From the NCBI GenBank assembly GCA_035523995.1, contig DATKPQ010000116.1:1-64000 (forward strand): a stretch of 64,000 nucleotides of DNA. Reading direction: 5' to 3'. The stretch comes from JASHVB01 sp035523995 (GTDB lineage Bacteria > Pseudomonadota > Alphaproteobacteria > Acetobacterales > Acetobacteraceae). The notes under the pieces are model-generated. The model was not told where the DNA came from. It worked only from the letters and a program-made list of their open reading frames with translations, and did no database searches. Below, in pieces: positions 52,700 to 61,447 of the stretch (its first letter is position 1; each line of letters opens with the position of its first letter). The translations under genes and the position numbers were made by a program.

Positions 52700-53398
52700 T
52701 CACCGCACGGCGAACTGTGTCTGGCCGAACATCACGTCGCGCTCGGCATCCGTCATTGCGCTCTTCCGCTGCTTCTCCACCAGCACCTCGAGGCCGCGCT
52801 GCACCGCCGGCCGCGCGGCAACCGCATCGTGCCAGCGTTTCACATTGGGATAGTTCGCAAAATCGGTATTGCGGCGCTCGGGGTTGCGGATCCAGGGGAA
52901 GGTGATGATGTCGGCCAGGCTGTACTCGTCGCCTGCCAGCCACTCCGCCTGTCCCAACCGCTTGTCGAGAACGCGGTGCAGCCGCGCGGCCTCGTTGCGG
53001 TAACGTTCGATGGCGTACGGGATCTTCTCGACCGCGTAATTGGCGAAGTGGTTGTACTGCCCGAACATCGGCCCGATGCCACCCATCTGGAACATCATCC
53101 ATTCCAGGCACTTGTAGCGGCCGACCGGGTCCTGCGGGATCAGTTTTCCCCCGGTCTTTTCCGACAGGTAGATCATGATCGCCGCAGACTCGAACAGGGT
53201 GAGTCGGTTGCCGCCTGGGCCGTCGGGATCGACGATGGCGGGGATGCGGTGGTTGGGTGTGATCGCCAGGAACTCCGGCTTGAACTGGTCGCCCTTGCCA
53301 ATGTTGACCGGGACGACCTTGTAAGGCAACCCAAGTTCTTCCAGCGTAATGTGAACCTTGTGGCCGTTCGGCGTGGGCCAGGTCCAGACTTCGATCAT
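52700..53398 (-). CDS. Glutathione S-transferase family protein (YghU/YfcG-like)
   Basis: The 232-residue protein has an N-terminal thioredoxin fold starting IEVWTWPTPNGHKVHITLEE. The T-x-N-G-x-K motif is typical of the Nu-class YfcG/YghU disulfide-bond reductases. FESAAIMIYLSEKTG follows, and the helical C-terminal domain has LADIITFPWIRNPERRN. It likely reduces disulfides or conjugates glutathione in the cytoplasm. The DUF3500 gene lies 58 bp upstream on the same strand. Confidence 0.92.
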   Translation of the reverse strand: MIEVWTWPTPNGHKVHITLEELGLPYKVVPVNIGKGDQFKPEFLAITPNHRIPAIVDPDGPGGNRLTLFESAAIMIYLSEKTGGKLIPQDPVGRYKCLEWMMFQMGGIGPMFGQYNHFANYAVEKIPYAIERYRNEAARLHRVLDKRLGQAEWLAGDEYSLADIITFPWIRNPERRNTDFANYPNVKRWHDAVAARPAVQRGLEVLVEKQRKSAMTDAERDVMFGQTQFAVR

Positions 53399-53456
53399 CG
53401 CGGTTTCCTCCGTCTTGGTTGGGCGGCGATATAAGGTTCAATCGAGTACGCCGACC

Positions 53457-54686
53457 TCACTCCAGCCCGCGCCGGTGGGGAGAGTGTGGATGTGAATGGT
53501 CGTGTTGTTCGTAGTGCTGGCGAAGCAGGTCCTTGCCGTAGTCGTTGCCGTTCGGCGTGCGCACCAGCGTGTGGATGTGGTTGCGTGACGGCTCGTCGTT
53601 GTCGAGCGCGATGCCGCGCTGGTGGTCGAACTCGATCAGTATCGCCGGGCTGTGGATGCGGTAGTAGAACGGGCTGACTGGATCGCATTTGCCGATCCAG
53701 GCGAACCAGGTTTCCTCGAGATTCGCCTTCACCTCTTCCATGCGGATCTCGGCATGGCCGGGGCGGATGCGGCCGACATAGACGTCGATCAGCTCAAGCA
53801 AAAGCGATTGCTGGTGCCGCGTCAGGCGGTCGTATCGGATGCCCTGGTAGTTCAGCATTGCGTTGTCGCGGAAGGCGGCGGTGAAGACCTCGATCGGCAG
53901 GTCGTGGCTGATCGTGGCGTCCGCCCGTTGCTCCGGCGACAGGGCGTTCATCAGGGCGAAGCCTTTGGCTTCCTCCGCCTCGAACACACGGGTGCCGGCG
54001 TGTTGGCCGGACTGGGCGACGACAGGCTCGGAGCCGAGGAATTGCGGTGTCAGCACGATCTGATCGCCCAGCACGAAGCAGTTGATGATCAGGTGGTGAC
54101 CGTCGATCTGCCAGCCCCACGGGTGCTCTTCGCTCGGGGTGCCGAAGATGCTGAGCCAGTAGTACCACTCGCCATATTCTTCGGGACGGCCGGTGAGTTC
54201 GCGGATGTGGTCGTTCAGCTTCATCACGTTACGCGCGGTGGTGAAGCCGCCGGCGCTGAGGCTCTCGCGGACCAGCGCGAGTGCCGCGGCGCGTTGCGCG
54301 TCGTTCAGGTCGCGCAGGGAGACGCCGTGGCGCATCAGATAGGGGTGGATGTTGGACCAGGCGCGCCATGCGTCGCTGTCGATCGGGAAGCTGGCTGCCT
54401 CGCATTCCGCCGGGGTGAGGGCGGCGAGGAAGGCGTCGGCGGCGGTGACCAGCGGTGCGACGGAGACTCCGGTGCGGTGCAAAGGGAACAGACCGGGGCG
54501 TGGGGGGCCGTCGGTGGTGATGCCGCGGAAGGGTTCGGCGGCGGCAGCCTTCCCGTGGACCAGCAATTCTTTCAGGCGGTCGGGCAAGGCGGGGTCAACG
54601 TACCCGGCGGCGCCAACCCGCCGTTGCCGCGGGCGCATGTTGAGCTCGGGAGTATGCGTATGGGCGTGAGGAGCGTCGTCCGGCAT
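53457..54686 (-). CDS. DUF3500 domain protein
   Basis: The 409-residue protein belongs to the DUF3500 family; the function is unknown. Characteristic runs are WYYWLSIFGTPSEEHPWGWQ, IDGHHLIINCFVLGDQIVLT, and FLGSEPVV. Many His residues near both termini (HAHTHTPE; HYEQHDHSHPHSPH) suggest metal binding. No signal peptide is visible, so cytoplasmic. It may share a transcript with the GST gene. Confidence 0.88.
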   Translation of the reverse strand: MPDDAPHAHTHTPELNMRPRQRRVGAAGYVDPALPDRLKELLVHGKAAAAEPFRGITTDGPPRPGLFPLHRTGVSVAPLVTAADAFLAALTPAECEAASFPIDSDAWRAWSNIHPYLMRHGVSLRDLNDAQRAAALALVRESLSAGGFTTARNVMKLNDHIRELTGRPEEYGEWYYWLSIFGTPSEEHPWGWQIDGHHLIINCFVLGDQIVLTPQFLGSEPVVAQSGQHAGTRVFEAEEAKGFALMNALSPEQRADATISHDLPIEVFTAAFRDNAMLNYQGIRYDRLTRHQQSLLLELIDVYVGRIRPGHAEIRMEEVKANLEETWFAWIGKCDPVSPFYYRIHSPAILIEFDHQRGIALDNDEPSRNHIHTLVRTPNGNDYGKDLLRQHYEQHDHSHPHSPHRRGLE

Positions 54687-55428
54687 CCTGGGCCTCCGTT
54701 TTTGTGGTGGCGGCAGCTATGGCAGCCGCTGCTTGCTCATTGGCAGTGTGAGCAGTTGCGGCGTGTCCGCCAAGTGGAGGCCAGCATACCGCATGAGCAG
54801 GGGGCCCAGATGGCGACTTGCTCATGGCTCAATAGGGATTTCGGCTTTCCAGCCGGATGGGCATGGCTGGAGATGCTATTGCGGGGCCGTTTCTTGCGTT
54901 GTTCTGTATTTGCGTGCTTCGCGCGCAGTTTTGACCAGATTGTCTGCTGACCCCGATTTGGGTGTTGCCCGGCGAAGACGTGCGGGGTTGTAAAATTTTC
55001 TGACAGTGCGACTGAACGTTGCGGATCGCCTCTACCGGTCGATCAGTTGGGAGAGATTGCCGTCTGTCTACCCGCAAGCACCGTTTCCTGGGTGTTAACA
55101 TTCCGTCAGGCGTGCGTTTAGCGGTGTAGGTCGTTGTTTCGAATGAAATTTATCCCGGTTGCACTTATTTCGATACGAAGTCTCTATATTCTCTCATTCT
55201 GAGATATTTATGTTATATGATCCCAGGACATGAGATAATACACACAACCCAAAGAATTTGTCTATTTATTCCAACGTCCAATCGTTGTATATGTCGGAAT
55301 AGTTTACACTCACTGGTTGTGTGAATAGCTTTCATACCCCTAAGTCGTTGATTCCTATGCTCGCAAAGATGGTGGCACGCGGGTTGCTTACCCCATCTTT
55401 CGTAACCGAGATGAAAGGAGTCCCTGCC
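54687..55428. other. Long AT-rich regulatory region before the PEP-CTERM gene
   Basis: About 740 bp without a credible gene. The part from 55130 to 55325 is strikingly AT-rich for this genome. It contains a 9-bp perfect inverted repeat with 65-bp spacing (CACACAACC 55241-55249, GGTTGTGTG 55315-55323) and a smaller one between them (CAACG 55272-55276, CGTTG 55283-55287). It probably holds the promoter of the exported protein. Confidence 0.5.
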
Positions 55429-56259
55429 ATGAACCGCTCGTTACGGGCGTCTCTGCCCAACCGCCAGAGCTTTGGCCCGACGGGAACGAGGCGGGGTAGC
55501 TACCGCGCCGCCCTTGTCGCCGTGGCGAGCCTGGGATTGACACTCGCCGCCGCTAGTCACCCAGCCCGCGCCACGCCGATGGAACTGACGCTCACCGCGC
55601 ACGACATAACGACAAACACGTTCTACACAGCCCAGTACACAGACTCGGGCACGCCGAATACGATCAGTGTCTCGAGCGGCAATCAGGGTGCCATCACTTT
55701 CACTGGCGAGTTCTCGCAGTCGCTCATTGTGGGCACCACCAATGCCCTCACCACGTCGGCGACGACCGTTCACAACCTCAGCACAACCGACACCTACATC
55801 CTGACGGCAGCCGTCAGCGGCCAGAACTTCGCGGGGCCTGACAACCTGGTCAACGCCACCGCCAGCGGCACATGGTTTGGCAATGACGGCTCCACAATCA
55901 CCCTGGGCTACTACGATGATCCGGCAAATGTGCTGGGCGCCCAATGCACCACCACCTCGCCGCAGTGCGAACCTCTGACGGACCCCGGCAACGAGGTCTT
56001 TTCCTATACGTCGCCCGCCGCCAGCGGCGTCATCAGTTCTTACTCATTCAATCCCGCCACGGTGACGCTGGCCACGCCGGACGTCGGTCTGTACTCGATG
56101 ACCGAGACCTGGACCTACACGCTGCTGCCGAACAGCGAGTTGACCAGCCGCGGCCAGACCGAGACGAAGACGCTCGCTCCCGAGCCTGCCTCCCTCCTGG
56201 TCATCGGAATGGGCCTCGTGGGGCTCGGCCTGGCGCGTGTCCGACGGAAGCCAGTGTGA
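55429..56259 (+). CDS. PEP-CTERM sorting-domain exported protein
   Basis: The 276-residue protein has a signal peptide (about residues 20-48, AALVAVASLGLTLAAASHPA then RA). The mature part is Thr/Ser/Asn-rich, and the C-terminal PEP-CTERM signal is APEPASLLVIGMGLVGLGLA then RVRRKPV. Exosortase would cleave this tail and anchor or release the protein at the cell surface; no exosortase gene is in the window. The ATG at 55429 is preceded by AAAGGAG at 8 bases; the GTG at 55321 is not supported. It stands alone after the AT-rich region. Confidence 0.88.
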   Translation: MNRSLRASLPNRQSFGPTGTRRGSYRAALVAVASLGLTLAAASHPARATPMELTLTAHDITTNTFYTAQYTDSGTPNTISVSSGNQGAITFTGEFSQSLIVGTTNALTTSATTVHNLSTTDTYILTAAVSGQNFAGPDNLVNATASGTWFGNDGSTITLGYYDDPANVLGAQCTTTSPQCEPLTDPGNEVFSYTSPAASGVISSYSFNPATVTLATPDVGLYSMTETWTYTLLPNSELTSRGQTETKTLAPEPASLLVIGMGLVGLGLARVRRKPV

Positions 56260-56387
56260 CCAGCTTCGCCACGGACTGACGGAAACGGCAATTCAGAGCT
56301 GTTCGCCACCGCAAACTCTCTATTGCCGTTCTCCACACTCCGCCGGCCGCGACGCGCGGCGCGCGTACAGCGATCTCAAGCACCGCA

Positions 56388-56714
56388 ATGGGACACATGA
56401 AAAAGGACGAGCAAGCTTCGCCATGCCTGGATGGTTTGACCGAAACCGAGCTTCGTACCCTCCGGCGAAGGATCAGGGACTTGCAAGCTGGATGGAATCT
56501 AGAGCCGGAGTTCGAGGGCCCTCGTGGTGCCTGGGCATTGATTGGAAATCACAACCAGCGTTGCAAGGCCTACCTTGTTTGCCGCGAAGATGGCCAGATC
56601 TTGCTATTGAATGCGGCCACATCAGCGCCAGGTGAGATGCTTGGCGCGTTTGGTGACCTTGAGTCTCTGGTGAACTGTCTACGCTCCATCCTGCCAAGCA
56701 CACGCACATCATAA
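56388..56714 (+). CDS. Small uncharacterised protein
   Basis: The 108-residue frame (or 105 from ATG 56397) reads LTETELRTLRRRIRDLQAGW, then GPRGAWALIGNHNQRCKAYL and LGAFGDLESLVNCLRSILPS. No family is recognised. The predicted structure is a helix followed by strands and a helix, with no signal or membrane segment. GC content is lower than that of its neighbours, suggesting later acquisition or loose selection. Confidence 0.5.
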   Translation: MGHMKKDEQASPCLDGLTETELRTLRRRIRDLQAGWNLEPEFEGPRGAWALIGNHNQRCKAYLVCREDGQILLLNAATSAPGEMLGAFGDLESLVNCLRSILPSTRTS

Positions 56715-57364
56715 CCCTTGCATTCTAGGTCACCGCGAATCTTCTTGAACTGCGTGCCAAGCCACCGGAAACGCAAGCGTGTTCCAGCATCGGGTGCCGA
56801 ATGGAACGGCGGTGCCCCTTGCATGCCGCCTTGCGGAAACGTGGCTGCCAGGCGTCACGGGGCGGCATGCGTGTCCAATGCTCGGATAACGAGCGAGGCA
56901 ACTGTTCACCAAAGCCGGATATCGTGGGCTGGTGCTCCCGCGACGCCGCCGAGCATCGCGCGACGGAGACCATGATCACATGCTCCCCCTGGAAGCCGTG
57001 CTGTCGAGATCGACGTCGAAACCATCTACGACGGTGTGATATTCTGGAACGGTTGAGAAGTGCCCGAGGCGGCGCGAATTAGCTGCGGTCAGTGCCGCCG
57101 GGCGAAACGGGGCCGATGTCGGCTTTCCAGGCAAAGTGGAAACGCAGCGAGACACTGTCACTAACCCGGGCAATTCAATCGCAGTCCCGGCATCTTTGCA
57201 GCGAGCCGCGTCGCGATTGTCGAGCGACCCGATCACTCACCCTCCGCGCGATTGGTTGCGTCGCTTCACAGCCCAACCGCGTTGGTCAGCTCACCGGCCC
57301 AACCCCGCAGCGAGGGCGAGGTTTGAGGGGCGATTATGACAATTCCATCTTGCCTTACTCAAGC
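56715..57364. other. Gene-poor region before the PhoU/PPDK-like operon
   Basis: About 650 bp in which I see no convincing gene. A 10-bp perfect inverted repeat (GCATGCCGCC 56821-56830, GGCGGCATGC 56861-56870) with a 30-nt loop could form an RNA hairpin or an operator. The operon frame at 57092 onward is open but its first 114 codons look non-coding. Confidence 0.4.
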
Positions 57365-57378
57365 TTGACCCAGATCAA
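57365..57378. promoter_or_regulatory. FNR/FixK-type binding site
   Basis: TTGACCCAGATCAA matches the FNR/FixK consensus TTGAY-N4-RTCAA at every fixed position. Its centre is about 62 bp before the ATG at 57434. A class II promoter (activator at -41.5) would then start transcription near 57413 and give a 20-nt leader. Confidence 0.7.
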
Positions 57379-57433
57379 AGCCCCCACCGCGGCAACGCGC
57401 TTCACTCCGTCCGCCACCGCGGAGAGAGATCGC

Positions 57434-59344
57434 ATGAAAACCGAGGTGCTGGCGGCAATCGGGGAGACCGGGCTTGGCCGGTCTGCCGCGGTGAATGCCG
57501 CGCTCTCCGCCAATGACCGGGTCAAGTATCAGCTTTCGTTGTTCCAGATGGCAGCCGCGCACGCCGACGCACCCGGCGCGGCCCCCGCTTCGCTGAAGCG
57601 CGAGCGCATTGCCTGCGGAATCGACGATCCGTCATTGGATGGGTTCACCGCCTCCGCCAGGCGGCAGGGCACGGCTTACCTGATGCCCGGCGCCGCCCGC
57701 CTGCTGGCCAGCATTGCCCGGGACCTGCAAACGATGGCCGCGCCGGTTATGGACGCCTGCATTGCCGGCATTGCCGTTCGGCTCGATGCCGCCCTCGCCG
57801 CCATGCCGTCCGCGGAGGGCGACGTGGTCGATCCCGCCACCCTTGCTGCCATGGGCTCCGCCACGCCGCCGGAGGGCAGCGACAGCCTGCACCGGCTGGT
57901 CATGGACCTGCACAAGCAGCTCAATACCATGCAGGCACAGCTTGCCGAGGAAACCATCGATGGGGCCGCCGCCTATGGCCTGAGTGATGTCGATCGCCCG
58001 CGCATTGCCGCCTTCATGGCCGGTGTCAATCGCACCGCGCCGCTGAAATTCGACCACCCTGGCCTCGGGACGACGGCCACGCGCTGTGGCGATACGCTTG
58101 TGCTGCAAAACGACATCGGTACCACAGATGCCCATGTCGTGGTGATCCATGTCGAGGACGGATCGGTTCGCGTCACCTACACCGACGTGCACGCCGAACG
58201 CCTGCACTTCTTCCAGGATATGCTCGCGCCGCTCGCGCCGGACTGGGAGACGTCGCAGCCTGGCCAGATCGCCGGCGGTCCGGCGTTCACGCTCGCGACC
58301 GGGCAGATCGATCCGCCGGACGAATCTGCATTGCTGATCGCGCTGAGCTTCATCGGCTCCCGCCTGGTGTTCCTGATCGACTGGAACCGCGCCCGGAAGC
58401 AACTCCGTGCCTTCTTACCTGGTGCCGCGCGCAACGATCTTCTGTCCTGGGCCGCGAAAGAGGAGGTCGGGCATCGCGCCTTCCTGGAACTTGGCGGGGC
58501 GCGGCTGGTGAACCAGGCGATCGAGGCGGCCGACGGCTCCGCGATGCATTTCGGGGACCGACTGTCCGACGTGCTGGGCCTGGCCGAGACCGAACAATTC
58601 CTGCACTTCGTCCTGCGCGCGGCGACAGATTGCCTGCATGCGCACCGTTCGCCCTCGCTGTTGCGGGATCGCATCCGTGCCGAACTCGGCCGGCATTTCA
58701 GCAATGAACGCCGCCACCTGCTGCACCTCGCCGCCGACCATGCGGGGTTGATCTTCGAACTCGCCAGCCTGGTACGGGACGGTGTCCTCGCGGCGGGAAC
58801 TGCGGACATGGCAAAAGCGCAGCAACGCGCCCGCGGTTTCGAGCATGACGCGGACCGCATTGTGGCCGCTGTGTTCGAGGCGGTGCATCGCCGCCCCGAC
58901 CACGCTGCCTTCGGTCCGCTGCTGCACGACGCTGACGATGCGGCCGACGAACTGGAAGAAGCCGTTTTCTTGCTCGGATTGCTGGCGGAAGCCGGGGCGT
59001 CCAGGACCGCCGTCGAGGAATTGCACGCGCTTGCCGCTATCCTGCTGGACGCTTCGCAGGAATGGCTGAAGGCGCTGCTGCACGCAGCCCACGCCGAGGA
59101 CAAGAGTGCTGCCGAGGACGCTGACGATTTCCTGGTCGCGATCGACCGCATTGCCGTGCTGGAACATGCGGCGGACGATGCCGAGCGCGCCCTGACCGCG
59201 GCGGCGGTGCGGCAGACAGCCGATTTCCGCGAGTTGTTTCTGTGCACGGCGCTGGGTGCGCGGCTGGAGGCAGGCGCCGACGCATTGAAGCGCGCCAGCC
59301 TGATGCTGCGCGATTCCCTGTTGCAGGAGGTGCTCGGTGGCTGA
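57434..59344 (+). CDS. Uncharacterised protein with C-terminal PhoU/DUF47-like domain
   Basis: The 636-residue protein has no family I recognise over residues 1-400. That part includes AAHADAPGAAPASLKRERIA, a helical stretch, and a beta-rich region (VVVIHVEDGSVRVTYTDVHA) followed by RLHFFQDMLAPLAPDWE. Residues about 410-636 look like the all-helical PhoU/DUF47 metal-binding fold, with FEHDADRIVAAVFEAV and LLHDADDAADELEEAVFLLG carrying the typical E/D-x3-D pairs. The ATG at 57434 is chosen for the GGAGAGAG before it and the onset of coding character; upstream codons look non-coding. Its end overlaps the next gene by 8 bp. A FNR box lies upstream. Confidence 0.8.
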   Translation: MKTEVLAAIGETGLGRSAAVNAALSANDRVKYQLSLFQMAAAHADAPGAAPASLKRERIACGIDDPSLDGFTASARRQGTAYLMPGAARLLASIARDLQTMAAPVMDACIAGIAVRLDAALAAMPSAEGDVVDPATLAAMGSATPPEGSDSLHRLVMDLHKQLNTMQAQLAEETIDGAAAYGLSDVDRPRIAAFMAGVNRTAPLKFDHPGLGTTATRCGDTLVLQNDIGTTDAHVVVIHVEDGSVRVTYTDVHAERLHFFQDMLAPLAPDWETSQPGQIAGGPAFTLATGQIDPPDESALLIALSFIGSRLVFLIDWNRARKQLRAFLPGAARNDLLSWAAKEEVGHRAFLELGGARLVNQAIEAADGSAMHFGDRLSDVLGLAETEQFLHFVLRAATDCLHAHRSPSLLRDRIRAELGRHFSNERRHLLHLAADHAGLIFELASLVRDGVLAAGTADMAKAQQRARGFEHDADRIVAAVFEAVHRRPDHAAFGPLLHDADDAADELEEAVFLLGLLAEAGASRTAVEELHALAAILLDASQEWLKALLHAAHAEDKSAAEDADDFLVAIDRIAVLEHAADDAERALTAAAVRQTADFRELFLCTALGARLEAGADALKRASLMLRDSLLQEVLGG

Positions 59345-60938
59345 TCCTGGCCTGTGGTTCATCCTGCCCGGCGCGCCGCTGCCGGAGGGTGGCGTGGAAG
59401 AGGTCGGCAACAAGGCCTGGAACCTGATGCTGCTGGCCCAGGCAGGGCTGCCGGTGCCGCCAGGTTTTGTGCTTCCGACCTCCTGGTGTCGCGCGCCGCG
59501 CGACCCTGCGGCGGTGCGCCAGGCGCTGGCTGCCGGTATCGCGAAATTGGAATCGGCGACCGGGTTGGGTTTCGGTGCCGCGCGCCGCCCGCTGTTGGTC
59601 TCGGTGCGATCGGGTGCGGCGGTGTCGATGCCGGGCATGTTGGAGACAGTGCTGGATATCGGCCTTAATGCCGCCAGCGTCGAAGGACTGCTGAGGCTGG
59701 GGGGAAATCCTCGCCTGGCGTGGGATTGCGACCGCCGACTGGTCCAAGGCTACGCCGAAGTGGTCGCCGGTCTGCCGCCCGAATCATTCGACGCGCTTTT
59801 GGGCAAATTCATCGCGGCTGAAGGCGTGGAAACCGAGCGCGATCTGGATCATCGCGCCTTGCGTCGTCTCGCCGCCGCGATGCGCGAGCACTACGCCGCG
59901 CTGGCAGGCGCGCCGTTTCCGGCCGATCCGATGGAGCAATTGGCAGCGGCGGTCGAGTCCGTGTTCGGCTCGTGGAATGCGCCGAAGGCCATCGCCTGGC
60001 GCCGCCTGAACAAATTGGACGATGCCGGCGGCACCGCTGTCACAGTGCAAACCATGGTGTTCGGCAACGCCGGAGGCACGTCCGGCGCGGGCGTCGGCTT
60101 CACGCGAGATCCTGCCACCGGCGCGCCAAGTTTGTATTTCGATTTCTGTCTCAACGGCCAGGGCGAGGATGTGGTCGCCGGCCGCCGCACAACGACCGAC
60201 AACGATCGCCTGCGTGACCTGATGCCGGACACGTTCCACGCATTGCAAGATGCCGCCACGCGGCTGGAGGCGTTGTTCCGCGACTCCCAGGATTTTGAGT
60301 TCACCGTGCACGACCGACAGTTGCACCTGCTGCAAACGCGCCGTGCACAGCGAACGCCGATTGCCGCGTTGCGGATGGCGGTGGACATGGTCGCGGAGGG
60401 CCTGATCCGTCCGGACGAAGCGCTGTGGCGTTTGGATGGCGTCGACCTGGCTTCGCTCGGCCAGACGCGCTTTGCCGCGCCGGTGCCGGAACCTCTGGCA
60501 CGCGCGGTCGTCGCCGGTGTCGGCGTCGCGAGCGGGCCGGTGGCGCTGGATATGGCCGCCGTGGAACGCTTTGCCAGCCGTGGTAACGCGGCGATTCTGG
60601 TGCGCCCGGAGACGGTCACGGCCGACACCATGGCTCTTGCCAAGGCTGCCGGCCTGTTGAGCGCCACCGGCAGTCGCACGGCACATGCCGCGGTGGTGGC
60701 ACGTCAACTCGGCAAAGTGTGTCTGGTGGGGTGCCCCGGCCTGGATATCGATGCTGACCGCCGCACCTGCCGGATTGGCGGTATTTGCCTCGCGGAAGGC
60801 GATCCAATCAGCCTGGATGGCAACACTGGGGCAGTCTACGCCGGCGCATTGCCAGTGCTGATCGAGCGTCCCGATCGCGAACTGGCCGCGGTGGCCGCGT
60901 GGCGCCATCTCGCTGCACAACCGGCAGCAGCCCAATAG
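59337..60938 (+). CDS. Truncated pyruvate phosphate dikinase-like protein (ATP-grasp plus phospho-His domains only)
   Basis: The 533-residue protein matches the first two thirds of PPDK. ATP-grasp segments are EEVGNKAWNLMLLAQAGLPV, PLLVSVRSGAAVSMPGMLET and VQTMVFGNAGGTSGAGVGFT. EFTVHDRQLHLLQTRRAQRT leads to the swivelling domain with catalytic His450 in TGSRTAHAAVVARQLGK. PPDK has about 875 residues; the PEP/pyruvate barrel is absent, and the protein ends just past the swivel domain (DGNTGAVYAG). It should be able to take phosphate from ATP to the histidine but cannot make PEP alone. The ATG at 59337 overlaps the upstream gene, so the two are co-translated. Rifampicin phosphotransferase also uses these two domains. 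Confidence 0.88.
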   Translation: MADPGLWFILPGAPLPEGGVEEVGNKAWNLMLLAQAGLPVPPGFVLPTSWCRAPRDPAAVRQALAAGIAKLESATGLGFGAARRPLLVSVRSGAAVSMPGMLETVLDIGLNAASVEGLLRLGGNPRLAWDCDRRLVQGYAEVVAGLPPESFDALLGKFIAAEGVETERDLDHRALRRLAAAMREHYAALAGAPFPADPMEQLAAAVESVFGSWNAPKAIAWRRLNKLDDAGGTAVTVQTMVFGNAGGTSGAGVGFTRDPATGAPSLYFDFCLNGQGEDVVAGRRTTTDNDRLRDLMPDTFHALQDAATRLEALFRDSQDFEFTVHDRQLHLLQTRRAQRTPIAALRMAVDMVAEGLIRPDEALWRLDGVDLASLGQTRFAAPVPEPLARAVVAGVGVASGPVALDMAAVERFASRGNAAILVRPETVTADTMALAKAAGLLSATGSRTAHAAVVARQLGKVCLVGCPGLDIDADRRTCRIGGICLAEGDPISLDGNTGAVYAGALPVLIERPDRELAAVAAWRHLAAQPAAAQ

Positions 60939-61115
60939 CAGCGGTCGTTGGTAGGACTGTCTCTCGGCACCTCGGGGCTTGCCCATGTGCCGGCCGGTGC
61001 GGCCAATCGCCGGTGGTAGATCTGGCGCAGATGTTACAGCCGGCGAATATGGCGTCCTGCTGCGAATTGGCGTGCTATGCGCAGCGTCGCTGACCCCTGC
61101 TTCGGAGCATCACTT

Positions 61116-61268
61116 ATGGCCGTCAATATGATCGTCCTCCAACCACTCGTGGCGCTGATCGCCGGCATCCTGATTCTGCTCATCCCGCGCCTGTTGAACA
61201 TCATCGTGGCGTTGTATTTGATTGTGATCGGCGTGGCGGGGTTGTTGCCGCACGTAATGATGCGGTAA
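61116..61268 (+). CDS. DUF3096 small membrane protein
   Basis: The 50-residue hydrophobic protein has two helices (LQPLVALIAGILILLIPRLL, then NIIVALYLIVIGVAGLL), the DUF3096 pattern. Function unknown. The ATG at 61116 follows CGGAG at 8 bases; the longer frame from 61077 is unlikely. It follows the PPDK-like gene by 177 bp and precedes a repeat. Confidence 0.85.
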   Translation: MAVNMIVLQPLVALIAGILILLIPRLLNIIVALYLIVIGVAGLLPHVMMR

Positions 61269-61309
61269 TCGGGACCGCTGTCAGAATTGCCGCTGTCCTG
61301 CCCGCCGCC

Positions 61310-61411
61310 GTCATTGCGAGGAGCGAAGCGGCGAAGCAAGTTCGATCACGGTGAGGCCGTCCGTGCGCTACGCGATCGAGATTGCTTCGCGGCTTCGCTC
61401 GTCGCAATGAC
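61310..61411. repeat. Palindromic repeat, full copy
   Basis: The left arm GTCATTGCGAGGAGCGAAGC and a right arm ending GCTTCGCTCGTCGCAATGAC. It lies 36 bp before the start of the second metallo-hydrolase gene. Confidence 0.88.
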
Positions 61412-61447
61412 ATAATTGGCTGCATTCGAATGATTTGGGGGACTCCC

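Noticed and set aside
55321..55428. GTG start at 55321 extending the PEP-CTERM protein by 36 residues
   Set aside because: No ribosome-binding site there; AAAGGAG stands 8 bases before the ATG at 55429 and the signal peptide follows it.
56801..57082. A possible 93-residue Cys/Arg-rich gene
   Set aside because: Codon composition and residue content look random, there is no ribosome-binding site, and it spans the inverted repeat at 56821-56870.
57092..57433. N-terminal extension of the PhoU-like protein to 57092
   Set aside because: The extension has non-coding-like composition, spans the FNR box, and lacks a ribosome-binding site.
1128..61411. Regularly recurring repeats as a possible CRISPR array
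   Set aside because: Copies are tens of base pairs to many kilobases apart, are palindromic hairpins, have no uniform spacers and no cas genes nearby.
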